The notes beneath the pieces were generated by a model that was not told where the DNA came from, ran no database searches, and saw only the letters and a program-made list of their open reading frames with translations. Positions 1-6,997 of a DNA stretch of 18,947 bases are shown piece after piece. The position numbers and the translations under genes are program-made. Each line of letters starts with the position of its first letter. Position 1 is the first letter of the stretch. The DNA is taken from the NCBI GenBank assembly GCA_947465365.1, contig CANIAV010000002.1:1-18947 (forward strand), written 5' to 3'. The DNA comes from Actinomycetota bacterium (lineage in GTDB: Bacteria > Actinomycetota > Actinomycetes > Nanopelagicales > Nanopelagicaceae).

Positions 1-423
1 AACGGTGCGATAAATCCACCGAGCGCACTTGAACCTGAAATCGCACCTAAATTTAAGGAATTTATCTTAGGGCAGTCCGATAGCGAGAGATATTTTTACT
101 TTCTATTGACGCAGATAGAGAACTTAGGTCTAGTCGATGGAGTTAAGAGCGCTGTAAATAAAATCCGAGACACTTATGATTTTTCAAGTATTAACGCGAT
201 GCTGATGAATGATAAATATTTCATTACTATCTGCGAACATGATCCCGCCCGCAAACCAGCATGGGGACTCGACGGTTATTACGATCTCTTCTATAAACCA
301 GAGAAGGACCAAGTTCTAGTCGCATCCAGTGGTTGGGATCAGGCAGGTTGGATAAATTTGCGGAACCATCACATCTTGGTAGTAGATAGAGCCAGCCTTA
401 GCGCAAAGGTGCTAGCCCTCTAA
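1..423 (+). CDS. Class II glutamine amidotransferase-like protein (YafJ/GATase_4 type), C-terminal part
   Basis: The reading frame is open from the first base and ends at the TAA at 421-423, so this is the last 140 residues of a gene that begins before the window. The only start-like codon near the beginning is a TTG at 106. It has no ribosome binding site, and the upstream residues read as normal protein, so I treat the gene as 5'-partial. Near residues 24-28 there is a GQSDSE stretch, like the G-x-TDSE motif of GATase_4 proteins. The later stretch has YDLFYKP, VLVASSGWD and HHILVVDRA, which resembles the end of YafJ-like amidohydrolases, where the chain reads D-L-x-Y-R, V-V-V-A-S and then a final L-V-V. 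The catalytic N-terminal cysteine would lie outside the window. The family call comes from remembered motifs and is moderate. It ends 21 bp before miaB. Confidence 0.55.
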   Translation, partial: NGAINPPSALEPEIAPKFKEFILGQSDSERYFYFLLTQIENLGLVDGVKSAVNKIRDTYDFSSINAMLMNDKYFITICEHDPARKPAWGLDGYYDLFYKPEKDQVLVASSGWDQAGWINLRNHHILVVDRASLSAKVLAL

Positions 424-431
424 TCCACCGA

Positions 432-437
432 TAGTCT
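432..437 (+). promoter_or_regulatory. Candidate -10 element (TAGTCT) for leaderless miaB mRNA
   Basis: TAGTCT fits the actinobacterial -10 pattern TAN3T and lies exactly 7 nt before the miaB ATG, with no Shine-Dalgarno sequence between. Transcription would start at or next to the start codon. I see no convincing -35 hexamer. The same layout recurs before five other genes in the window, which raises confidence. Confidence 0.45.
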
Positions 438-444
438 TAGCGCT

Positions 445-1863
445 ATGACACGTACATATACAGTCGAAACTTATGGCTGTCAGATGAACGTGCATGACTC
501 TGAACGTATTTCTGGCCTTTTGGATGAAGCGGGTTATCTACCAGTTACTCCAGGTGAGCAAGCAGACATTGTTGTCTTTAATACCTGTGCGGTGCGTGAG
601 AATGCCGATAACAAGTTATATGGAAATTTAAGTTTCTTAGCACCAATTAAAAAAGCTAATCCCAATATGCAGATCGCCGTTGGTGGGTGTTTGGCGCAGA
701 AGGATCAATCGATAATTTTGAAGAAGGCTCCATACGTGGATGTCGTCTTTGGAACTCATAATGTGGGCTCGCTACCTGTCTTACTTGAACGGGCCAGGAT
801 TGAAGAAGAGTCGCAAATAGAAATACTGGAAGCTTTAGAGCACTTCCCATCCACCCTTCCCGCACGACGCCTATCAGCTTTTACATCCTGGGTTTCGATC
901 TCGGTTGGGTGCAATAACACTTGCACATTTTGCATAGTTCCAACTCTGCGCGGAATTGAGAAGGATCGACCAGCTGGCGATATTTTGAAAGAGATTCGCG
1001 CCCTGGTTGCCCAAGGAGTTATTGAAATAACCCTGCTTGGTCAAAATGTAAATGCCTATGGAGTTGATTTTGCAGATCGCGGTGCATTCGCAAAGTTACT
1101 CCGCGAATGTGGTGAAATCGAAGGGCTGGAACGAGTACGTTTCATGTCGCCTCACCCACGTGACTTTACCGACGATGTTATTGAGGTCATGGCCAATACA
1201 AAGAATGTGATGCCGCATCTTCATATGCCGTTGCAATCTGGATCAGATCGAATTCTGCAGGAAATGCGCCGCTCCTATCGCAGCAGTCGATATTTAGGAA
1301 TCTTAGATCGCGTTCGTCAAGCGATGCCACATGCCATGATCACAACCGACATAATCGTTGGCTTCCCAGGTGAAACCGAAGAAGATTTTCAAGCAACCAT
1401 GGATCTAGCAACTCAGGCGCAATTCGCCGCTGCCTACACATATAAATATTCCATTCGCCCCGGAACACCAGCTGGTGTAATGCCCAATCAAGTACCTACC
1501 GAAGTTGTGGGAGAGCGCTACACGCGATTACACGAACACCAACAGGCGATTTCACTCGGGGTAAATCAACGCGCCATAGGTAGCCAGCATCGCGCCTTGG
1601 TTTCAGAAGCTGAAGGACGACGCGATGCCGCACAATCACGGCTTACTGGCAAGACCGAAGATTTTCGCTTGGTGCACTTCGATGCCACCAGTAACGCTCG
1701 GCCAGGCGATTTCGTAGATTTAACAATCACAGATGCATCGGCACACTATTTGATTGCTCGAGAAGATTCACATATCAAAACGCGCGGCGGAGATGCCTAT
1801 GCTGCGCGCCAAGAACAGGCTGGACCGCAGCCAACGATGCTCGGAATTCCAACGGTGAAATGA
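445..1863 (+). CDS. miaB: tRNA-2-methylthio-N6-dimethylallyladenosine synthase MiaB
   Basis: A radical-SAM methylthiotransferase that adds the 2-methylthio group to i6A at position 37 of tRNAs reading UNN codons; it acts on the i6A made by MiaA, encoded next. The 472-residue length is normal. The N-terminal UPF0004 domain carries the second cluster's cysteines at C12 (YGCQMN), C48 (FNTCAVRE) and C82 (GGCLAQK). The radical-SAM CxxxCxxC is at C156, C160 and C163 ([12 protein letters not shown]), followed by [10 protein letters not shown] and the LQSGSD motif. A TRAM RNA-binding domain fills roughly residues 378-441. The ATG start gives the family's normal [15 protein letters not shown] opening and sits 7 nt after a TAN3T hexamer. 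First gene of the miaB-miaA-dapF-hflX operon; its TGA overlaps the miaA ATG (ATGA). Confidence 0.97.
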   Translation: MTRTYTVETYGCQMNVHDSERISGLLDEAGYLPVTPGEQADIVVFNTCAVRENADNKLYGNLSFLAPIKKANPNMQIAVGGCLAQKDQSIILKKAPYVDVVFGTHNVGSLPVLLERARIEEESQIEILEALEHFPSTLPARRLSAFTSWVSISVGCNNTCTFCIVPTLRGIEKDRPAGDILKEIRALVAQGVIEITLLGQNVNAYGVDFADRGAFAKLLRECGEIEGLERVRFMSPHPRDFTDDVIEVMANTKNVMPHLHMPLQSGSDRILQEMRRSYRSSRYLGILDRVRQAMPHAMITTDIIVGFPGETEEDFQATMDLATQAQFAAAYTYKYSIRPGTPAGVMPNQVPTEVVGERYTRLHEHQQAISLGVNQRAIGSQHRALVSEAEGRRDAAQSRLTGKTEDFRLVHFDATSNARPGDFVDLTITDASAHYLIAREDSHIKTRGGDAYAARQEQAGPQPTMLGIPTVK

Positions 1864-2768
1864 AGACCATCGTAATTTGCGGTGCAACTGCAACTGGCAA
1901 AAGTGACCTAGCGGTGAGTTTGGCCCAAGAAATCGGGGGCGAGATAATTAACGCCGATTCAATGCAGATTTATAAGGGTATGGATATTGGTACAGCCAAA
2001 CTTACGGAAAGTGAACGCGCAGGAATAGCCCACCACTTATTAGATGTTTTGCAAGTTACCGAAGATGCAACCGTTGCCTGGTATCAAGGGTTAGCGCGCG
2101 CGGCCGTTACGGAGATTCATAACCGCGGCAAGCACGCGATTATCGTTGGAGGGACCGGCCTTTACATCAAATCAATATTAGATGATCTAAATTTTCCGGA
2201 CACCGATGCCGCAGTACGTCAGAAGTTAACGGAAGAAGCAAAGGAGTTCGGCATTGTGCAGCTCTTTCAACGACTAGAACTCTTAGATCCAGCCGCAGCC
2301 GCGGCGATTGATCGCCAAAATGAACGACGCGTCATTCGCGCGCTAGAGGTCATTGAAATTACTGGTAAACCATTTACCGCTAATTTGCCACGCGAAGATA
2401 GTTCACTTTATCCAGATGCTTTGCAATTCGGATTGGTGATGGATCGTGAAAAACTTGGCGATAGAGTTGAAGCGCGAGTAGACCAAATGTGGCAAATGGG
2501 CTTTGTCGCAGAAGTCGATCGTTTAATTGCAGACGGAATATTGGAGGCCACAACTGCTCGGCGTGCGCTGGGTTATGCGCAAATTATCGCCATGCGAAAC
2601 GGCGAAATTACCGAAGATGTCGCGATTGAAGAGACAAAACGTGCAACTCGGCAATATGTCAGGCGACAAGAGACTTGGTTCTCCCGTGATGCGCGAATCA
2701 ATTGGATCTCACCTGTGCAACCCCGGTTGGAAACGGTATTGAACAAGATAAACTCAGCCACATCATGA
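1860..2768 (+). CDS. miaA: tRNA dimethylallyltransferase MiaA
   Basis: Transfers the dimethylallyl group from DMAPP to N6 of A37 in tRNAs, giving i6A, the substrate of MiaB. The 302-residue length fits the family. The P-loop GATATGKS is at residues 8-15, followed by [17 protein letters not shown] (about 31-47), in which D33 corresponds to the conserved catalytic aspartate. GGTGLYIKS then follows, and [11 protein letters not shown] lies near the C-terminus. The DMAPP it uses would come from the MEP pathway, whose first enzyme, Dxs, is encoded in this window. Its ATG overlaps the miaB stop by 4 bp, and its own TGA overlaps the dapF start in the same way, so translational coupling is likely. The (+) frame inside 2527-2742 is a shadow of this gene. 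Confidence 0.97.
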   Translation: MKTIVICGATATGKSDLAVSLAQEIGGEIINADSMQIYKGMDIGTAKLTESERAGIAHHLLDVLQVTEDATVAWYQGLARAAVTEIHNRGKHAIIVGGTGLYIKSILDDLNFPDTDAAVRQKLTEEAKEFGIVQLFQRLELLDPAAAAAIDRQNERRVIRALEVIEITGKPFTANLPREDSSLYPDALQFGLVMDREKLGDRVEARVDQMWQMGFVAEVDRLIADGILEATTARRALGYAQIIAMRNGEITEDVAIEETKRATRQYVRRQETWFSRDARINWISPVQPRLETVLNKINSATS

Positions 2769-3589
2769 GCGAAGAAATTATCGAAAAAGTGGTCGGCACT
2801 TATGGCCATGGCACAGAAAATGATTTCGTCCTCGTCTTTGATCCTTCCGATGAAATTTCCATCACCACCGCGCAAACAGCCGCTATCTGTAATCGTGAAA
2901 CCGGAATCGGTGCTGACGGCCTAATACGCATTACCAAGCGAGATGAAAAATGGTTTATGGATTATCGCAACGCCGATGGCTCCTTGGCTGAGATGTGTGG
3001 CAATGGAATTCGGGTGATGGCCCGCTATTTGGTCGAGCGTGGACACCAACCAGAAGGAATTTTTGCGATTAACACTCGAGATGGCATAAAGCATTTACGA
3101 GTACCTAAAGTCGATGATATCTCGGTAAATATGGGAAAAGTCAGCGATGAGAATGAGGAGATTACCGCTTCAGTTGAAGGAAAAATTTGGAATGGTTACA
3201 ACATAAATACTGGCAATCCACATGCAGTAGTTTTCGTTGAAAAACTAGAGGATGTCGGATCTCTAAAGGATGCACCTGTTGTTCGCCCTAAGGATGTCTA
3301 TCCCGAAGGAGTTAATGTGGAATTTGTTGAAATTATGGCAAATCACGAAGCCAAGATGCGCGTGCACGAGCGCGGTAGCGGTGAGACTAAATCTTGTGGC
3401 ACTGGAACATGTGCAGTGGCTCTAGCCGCAACTATGCATTTGAAAGAGAACTTGCCGGCGCGCTGGGTTATCTATCCACCTGGCGGAAGATTGGTTGTTG
3501 ATATTGATCCACACTCCAACGCAACCTTAACTGGCCCGGCACTTTTGATTTCAGATCATGATCTAACGCGCTTTTTGCAGGATGCATGA
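2765..3589 (+). CDS. dapF: Diaminopimelate epimerase DapF
   Basis: Interconverts LL- and meso-diaminopimelate in the lysine and peptidoglycan pathway, without cofactor. I chose the ATG at 2765, not the earlier ATG at 2702. It gives 274 residues, places the conserved GHGTENDFVLV near residues 14-24 as in other actinobacterial DapFs, and makes the same ATGA overlap with miaA that joins the other genes here. The two catalytic cysteines are visible: C78 in AEMCGNGIRV and C211 in SCGTGTCAVA. NTGNPHAVVFV and PEGVNVEFVE, which help bind substrate, are also present. The glutamate in GTENDF, where many bacteria have glycine, is common in Actinobacteria and is not a defect. The 3' end overlaps hflX by ATGA. 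Confidence 0.96.
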   Translation: MSEEIIEKVVGTYGHGTENDFVLVFDPSDEISITTAQTAAICNRETGIGADGLIRITKRDEKWFMDYRNADGSLAEMCGNGIRVMARYLVERGHQPEGIFAINTRDGIKHLRVPKVDDISVNMGKVSDENEEITASVEGKIWNGYNINTGNPHAVVFVEKLEDVGSLKDAPVVRPKDVYPEGVNVEFVEIMANHEAKMRVHERGSGETKSCGTGTCAVALAATMHLKENLPARWVIYPPGGRLVVDIDPHSNATLTGPALLISDHDLTRFLQDA

Positions 3590-5049
3590 ACGAGGAAACT
3601 CCACGCGATAACGATCTATTCGAAGAACTGCTGCGCGAAAGTGCCCGAGTTGCAGCAGATTTTGATGCAGATGAGAACGATTTCGAAGTCTCATCTCAAC
3701 CTGACTTAGCTGATCGCCATGCGCTGCGACGTGTAAAAGGTTTCTCTACTGAGCTGCAAGATATTTCAGATGCCGAATACCGCCAACTGCAATTAGAACG
3801 AGTAGTTCTTATCGGAGTCTGGACTGAAGGTAGCGCAGAGATGGCTGAGAATTCCTTAGCTGAATTAAAAGCCCTTGCCGAAACTGCTGGATCAGAAGTA
3901 CTAGATGGCTTAATTCAGCGGCGCGATAAACCAGATCCGGCAACCTATATCGGTTCTGGCAAAGTAATTGAATTGCGCCAGATTGTTGTTGCAACTGGGG
4001 CAGATACGGTTATTTGCGATGGTGAACTTTCCCCTTCACAGTTGCGCCAATTAGAAGATAAGTTAAAAGTTAAAGTCGTCGATCGCACCGCGTTAATTCT
4101 GGATATTTTTGCGCAGCATGCCAAGAGTAAAGAAGGTAAAGCGCAAGTTGAGTTAGCTCAGATTGCATATCTATTGCCTCGGCTTCGCGGTTGGGGTGAT
4201 TCGCTATCTCGCCAAGTAGGTGGCCGCGCCGCCGGTGGTGCAGGTATTGGTGGCCGCGGACCAGGTGAGACAAAGATCGAAACAGATCGCCGCCGAATTC
4301 GCGACAAGATGGCTAAATTACGGCGAGAAATAGCGGAGATGAAAGTCTCGCGCGATACCAAGCGACAAGAACGAAAACGCTTCAATATTCCATCGGTGGC
4401 CATCGCAGGTTACACAAATGCTGGTAAGTCTTCGCTATTAAATAAATTAACCGATGCTGGGGTATTAGTTGAAAATGCGCTCTTTGCGACATTGGATCCA
4501 ACGGTTCGCAAATCCCAGACTGCAGAAGGTCGCGTTTACACCCTTTCAGATACCGTCGGTTTTGTTCGACACCTGCCGCACCAGTTGATCGATGCCTTTA
4601 AATCAACGCTGGAAGAAGTATCTGGATCAGATTTGATTGTCCATGTAGTCGATGGATCCCACCCCGATCCTTTCGAGCAGATTCGCGCCGTTCGTGAAGT
4701 AATAACTGAAATCGGCGGCGGAGATATACCGGAAATTATTGCGATTAATAAAGTCGATGCGGCAGATCCCGAAGTCGTTATGGAGATTTTACGAAAAGAG
4801 AAGAATAGTTTTGCCTTTTCGGCACGCACTGGATTTGGAATTGAAGGGTTAGTTCGTGCAATTGAAAAATCTCTTCCACATCCAAATGTCGAGATAAATG
4901 CGATAATTCCTTATGATCGCGGTGATTTAGTAAGCGCTATTCATGAACGCGGAGAAATTATCAGCGAGGAATATCTTGAGACAGGTACGCAACTGCGAGC
5001 CCTGGTAGATGGTGGACTTGCGAAAGCGATAGAGGCAGCCCTCTTATAA
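3586..5049 (+). CDS. hflX: GTPase HflX
   Basis: Ribosome-associated GTPase of the Obg/HflX class, known in other bacteria to bind the 50S subunit and split stalled 70S ribosomes under stress. The 487 residues include an acidic N-terminal extension (about 1-70), the HflX N-terminal domain with DPATYIGSGK, the glycine-rich GGRAAGGAGIGGRGPGE linker, and the G domain. G1 is GYTNAGKS at 275-282, G3 is DTVGF at 322-326 and G4 is NKVD at 388-391. The ATG overlaps the dapF stop (ATGA), making it the last of four coupled genes. The pairing with tRNA-modification genes is a common bacterial arrangement. A possible terminator lies about 107 bp after the stop codon. Confidence 0.96.
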   Translation: MNEETPRDNDLFEELLRESARVAADFDADENDFEVSSQPDLADRHALRRVKGFSTELQDISDAEYRQLQLERVVLIGVWTEGSAEMAENSLAELKALAETAGSEVLDGLIQRRDKPDPATYIGSGKVIELRQIVVATGADTVICDGELSPSQLRQLEDKLKVKVVDRTALILDIFAQHAKSKEGKAQVELAQIAYLLPRLRGWGDSLSRQVGGRAAGGAGIGGRGPGETKIETDRRRIRDKMAKLRREIAEMKVSRDTKRQERKRFNIPSVAIAGYTNAGKSSLLNKLTDAGVLVENALFATLDPTVRKSQTAEGRVYTLSDTVGFVRHLPHQLIDAFKSTLEEVSGSDLIVHVVDGSHPDPFEQIRAVREVITEIGGGDIPEIIAINKVDAADPEVVMEILRKEKNSFAFSARTGFGIEGLVRAIEKSLPHPNVEINAIIPYDRGDLVSAIHERGEIISEEYLETGTQLRALVDGGLAKAIEAALL

Positions 5050-5155
5050 AGCGCTCTATGCCTTAGATCACGGCTCAAAGTCGGGAATATATGCGACACG
5101 CCGCAGGTTGTAAGGGGTAATACTGGTTAGATGCGCGAGTATGCGCCCGTATACG

Positions 5156-5181
5156 AACTATCTTAAAAAAGGTAGTTTTTT
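5156..5181 (+). terminator. Candidate intrinsic terminator after hflX (weak stem, T tract)
   Basis: AACTATC at 5156-5162 can pair with GGTAGTT at 5171-5177 (7 bp including one G-U), with an 8-nt A-rich loop and a T run through 5181. An alternative fold pairs the loop's AAAAAA with the final TTTTTT. The stem is AT-rich and weak, so termination may be incomplete. It lies only 25 nt before the DUF4193 start, so it could instead be part of that gene's leader. Confidence 0.4.
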
Positions 5182-5195
5182 GAGTTATAGAAGGT

Positions 5196-5202
5196 AGGTG
5201 AG
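5196..5202 (+). promoter_or_regulatory. Ribosome binding site deciding the DUF4193 start
   Basis: AGGTGAG is complementary to the 3' end of 16S rRNA and lies 4 nt before the GTG at 5207. It overlaps the alternative GTG at 5198, so that earlier codon cannot use it. This supports the shorter protein starting MATDYDTPRK. Confidence 0.6.
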
Positions 5203-5206
5203 AGCA

Positions 5207-5503
5207 GTGGCAACAGATTACGACACCCCCCGAAAGACGGATGAAGAACTCCACGAGGAGTCGCTAGAAGAACTCAAAGCCAAGCGCGTCGATGCTCAAT
5301 CCGGGCAGATCGATGTTGATGAAGCCGAAGCTGCAGAAAATCTAGAACTTCCAGGTGCAGATTTATCAGGTGAAGAGTTAGCCGTTCGCGTAGTTCCAAA
5401 GCAAGTCGATGAATTTACTTGTTCACGATGCTTCTTGGTACATCACATAACACAACTTGCTAAGGGCGAAGGCGCTAAAGCAGTCTGTAAAGAGTGTAAT
5501 TAA
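5207..5503 (+). CDS. DUF4193 family zinc-ribbon protein
   Basis: A 98-residue acidic protein of a family found almost only in Actinobacteria; its function is not established. The start at GTG 5207 gives the family's usual opening MATDYDTPRKTDEEL and has a well-placed AGGTGAG. A frame start at 5198 would add three residues without its own ribosome binding site. The centre holds LELPGADLSGEEL (about residues 46-58). The C-terminus has two CxxC pairs, C72/C75 (FTCSRCFLVHH) and C94/C97 (VCKECN), which look like a metal-binding ribbon. It is one of the few genes here with a real leader (148-157 bp from hflX), so it is probably transcribed on its own. It converges with the DUF3093 gene, with 6 bp between the stop codons. 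Confidence 0.9.
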   Translation: MATDYDTPRKTDEELHEESLEELKAKRVDAQSGQIDVDEAEAAENLELPGADLSGEELAVRVVPKQVDEFTCSRCFLVHHITQLAKGEGAKAVCKECN

Positions 5504-5509
5504 AAAAAT

Positions 5510-5947
5510 TTAAGAATTAATAAGCAGCGCGGCGATTTCTTCGCCGCGTTTGCTCGTTAAAAGCCAATAAGGTGTTGGATCGCGCGGGTCATTTAACTCA
5601 ATTTTTACCCCGGTTGGGGTCCAAAATTTGATTGCCAGAAAGGCAGCGGGATCGGCATCACGCGTGCGCAGCAATTTCATCGCCGGTGCATCAAGGACCT
5701 TAATATCGCCAAGATATTTGACTTCTATATGCGCGTTATCAAATCGCAACTCGCCTTGATTAATAGAAATAATCGAGCGCATCTTAAAAGCAAGATAGAT
5801 AACAGTAATAGTGGCGATGACGAATGCGTAGATAGTGAGAAGGGCACCAAAGGCGGCCCAAATCGCAATAACAAGTGAGAGCAAGAGAAAATATATAAAG
5901 GCAAGCACCCAGATAGGCGGGCGTAAGACTTCTTTGAAGATCACCAT
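5510..5947 (-). CDS. DUF3093 family membrane protein
   Basis: A 145-residue protein of an actinobacterial family of unknown function. Two hydrophobic helices occupy about residues 12-31 and 33-54, followed by a soluble domain. Family hallmarks are the GELRFDNAHIEVKYLGDI stretch (about 65-82), DPAAFLAIKFW (99-109) and the near-invariant DPRDPTPYWLL (120-130). The ATG at 5947 is the annotated start, but the next codon, GTG at 5944, lies exactly 6 nt after a TAGACT -10-like hexamer. If the mRNA is leaderless, GTG would be the true start, which shortens the protein by one residue. Divergent from the thioesterase gene across 28 bp, and convergent with DUF4193. Its last codons contain a GC-rich hairpin. 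Confidence 0.88.
   Translation of the reverse strand: MVIFKEVLRPPIWVLAFIYFLLLSLVIAIWAAFGALLTIYAFVIATITVIYLAFKMRSIISINQGELRFDNAHIEVKYLGDIKVLDAPAMKLLRTRDADPAAFLAIKFWTPTGVKIELNDPRDPTPYWLLTSKRGEEIAALLINS
5528..5551 (+). terminator. GC-rich hairpin at the DUF4193/DUF3093 convergent junction
   Basis: CGCGGCGA at 5528-5535 and TCGCCGCG at 5541-5548 form a perfect 8-bp stem with a 5-nt loop, followed on (+) by TTT. It begins 24 nt after the DUF4193 stop and lies inside the last codons of the (-) DUF3093 gene. On (-), an AT-rich stretch with seven Ts follows about 15 nt further on, just past the DUF3093 stop. The hairpin could serve both directions. The short T run on (+) is the weak point. Confidence 0.5.
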
Positions 5948-5950
5948 CGC

Positions 5951-5956
5951 AGTCTA
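5951..5956 (-). promoter_or_regulatory. Candidate -10 element (TAGACT, minus strand) for the DUF3093 gene
   Basis: Read on (-), TAGACT matches TAN3T and lies 6 nt before a GTG at 5944 (3 nt before the ATG at 5947). No Shine-Dalgarno is seen. It sits 7 bp from the (+) -10 at 5964-5969. Confidence 0.35.
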
Positions 5957-5963
5957 GATGAAG

Positions 5964-5969
5964 TAAAGT
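5964..5969 (+). promoter_or_regulatory. Candidate -10 element (TAAAGT) for the thioesterase-dut-DUF3159 unit
   Basis: TAAAGT matches TAN3T and lies exactly 6 nt before the ATG at 5976, so the transcript is probably leaderless. No clear -35 element is visible; the -35 position falls inside the start of the DUF3093 gene. Confidence 0.5.
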
Positions 5970-5975
5970 AAGGCT

Positions 5976-6560
5976 ATGAGTCGCGTTGCCAGTACAACCC
6001 CTCCAGAGGGAGCGGTAATTCCGCCGCGTCATTCGAAAGCTCCTGAAATCGGAACCAAGATTCCTTCACATTTTGGCCATTGCTTTGGTTGTGGCGAGCT
6101 ACATCCAACTGGACTTCACTTAGTTGCACACGCTGGCGCTGGTGCGGATTTAACTGCTGAATTTACAGTCACGGAGAATCATCAAGGTGCTCCAGGTTTA
6201 GCACATGGTGGACTTTTATCATTAGCTTTCGATGAAGCGCTCGGAAAGTTAATGTGGTTAATTCGCTCTCCGGCAGTTACAGCGCGATTAGAGACAGATT
6301 TCTTAAAGCCAGTTCCTATGGGAACAACACTTCACATAACAGCGCGCATTACTGGACAGGTAAATCGCAAGGTTTACACAGCGGCGGAAGGTCGCTTAGG
6401 TGGACCAGAAGGTGAAATTGCAGTACGCGCTGCCGCACTCTTTGTGATCGTTCCGATGTCACATTTCTTAGAGAATGCTCCGAAAGAGTATTTGGAACAT
6501 ATCGCCAAAAGCCCGCAAATCTTGGCCTTCGTCGATCCGGAATTTGAGATCAATCCATAA
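5976..6560 (+). CDS. PaaI-like hotdog-fold thioesterase
   Basis: A 194-residue protein with a single hotdog domain, predicted to cleave an acyl-CoA or similar thioester; the substrate is unknown. A proline-rich N-terminal tail of about 30 residues precedes CFGCGELHPTGLHL (C36/C39), a motif seen in actinobacterial PaaI-like proteins. The active-site region NHQGAPGLAHGGLLSLAFDEALG (about 68-90) follows, with HGG at 77-79 and an acidic D86/E87 on the central helix. The ATG at 5976 lies 6 nt after a TAAAGT hexamer. The TAA overlaps the dut ATG (TAATG), so it probably leads a three-gene unit with dut and DUF3159. A link to nucleotide metabolism is not implied; this looks like a chance or conserved operon partner. 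Confidence 0.87.
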   Translation: MSRVASTTPPEGAVIPPRHSKAPEIGTKIPSHFGHCFGCGELHPTGLHLVAHAGAGADLTAEFTVTENHQGAPGLAHGGLLSLAFDEALGKLMWLIRSPAVTARLETDFLKPVPMGTTLHITARITGQVNRKVYTAAEGRLGGPEGEIAVRAAALFVIVPMSHFLENAPKEYLEHIAKSPQILAFVDPEFEINP

Positions 6561-6997
6561 TGGGCGTAAAAGTTTTGGTTACTCGTTTAGATAAAGATTT
6601 GCCGCTACCAAATTATGCAAAGGGTGGCGATGCTGGTGCCGATTTAGTATCACGCGTGGATTTCACCTTGGCTCCGGGGGAGCGCAAACTGGTACCAACT
6701 GGCATTTCGATTGCACTTCCTGATGGTTACGTAGCCCTTGTGCACCCAAGATCAGGTTTGGCAATCAAACACGGAGTGACGATGGTCAATTCGCCAGGCA
6801 CTGTTGATGCAGGTTATCGCGGTGAGCTACAAATAATCTTAATTAATCATGATCAGAAAGAAAGTATCTCCTTTCAACGCGGGGATCGAATTGCCCAGTT
6901 AGTTATTCAACAGGTAGAACGCGCTGAATATATCGAAGTAGAAAACTTGCCAGGTTCAGGCCGTGGCACCGACGGATTTGGATCAACGGGACGTTAA
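6560..6997 (+). CDS. dut: Deoxyuridine 5'-triphosphate nucleotidohydrolase (dUTPase)
   Basis: Hydrolyses dUTP to dUMP and pyrophosphate, keeping uracil out of DNA and feeding dTMP synthesis. The 145 residues fit the homotrimeric family and show all five motifs in order: motif 1 GGDAGADL (22-29), motif 2 PRSGLAIKHGV (63-73), motif 3 GTVDAGYRGEL (80-90, with catalytic D83 and base-stacking Y86), motif 4 RGDRIAQLVI (107-116) and the mobile C-terminal motif 5 GRGTDGFGSTGR (134-145). The ATG overlaps the thioesterase stop by 1 bp, and the TAA overlaps the DUF3159 start in the same way, so the three genes are probably co-translated. Confidence 0.98.
   Translation: MGVKVLVTRLDKDLPLPNYAKGGDAGADLVSRVDFTLAPGERKLVPTGISIALPDGYVALVHPRSGLAIKHGVTMVNSPGTVDAGYRGELQIILINHDQKESISFQRGDRIAQLVIQQVERAEYIEVENLPGSGRGTDGFGSTGR

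Noticed and set aside
106..423. A complete gene starting at TTG 106
   Set aside because: The frame is open to base 1, the upstream residues look like protein, and TTG 106 has no ribosome binding site or TAN3T hexamer at the right distance.
2702..2764. A longer dapF start at ATG 2702
   Set aside because: It would overlap miaA by 67 bp and add 21 residues not typical of DapF. The ATG at 2765 gives the family N-terminus and the ATGA overlap used by the other genes of the operon.
2804..2836. DapF GTENDF in place of GTGNDF
   Set aside because: A known actinobacterial form; both catalytic cysteines are intact.
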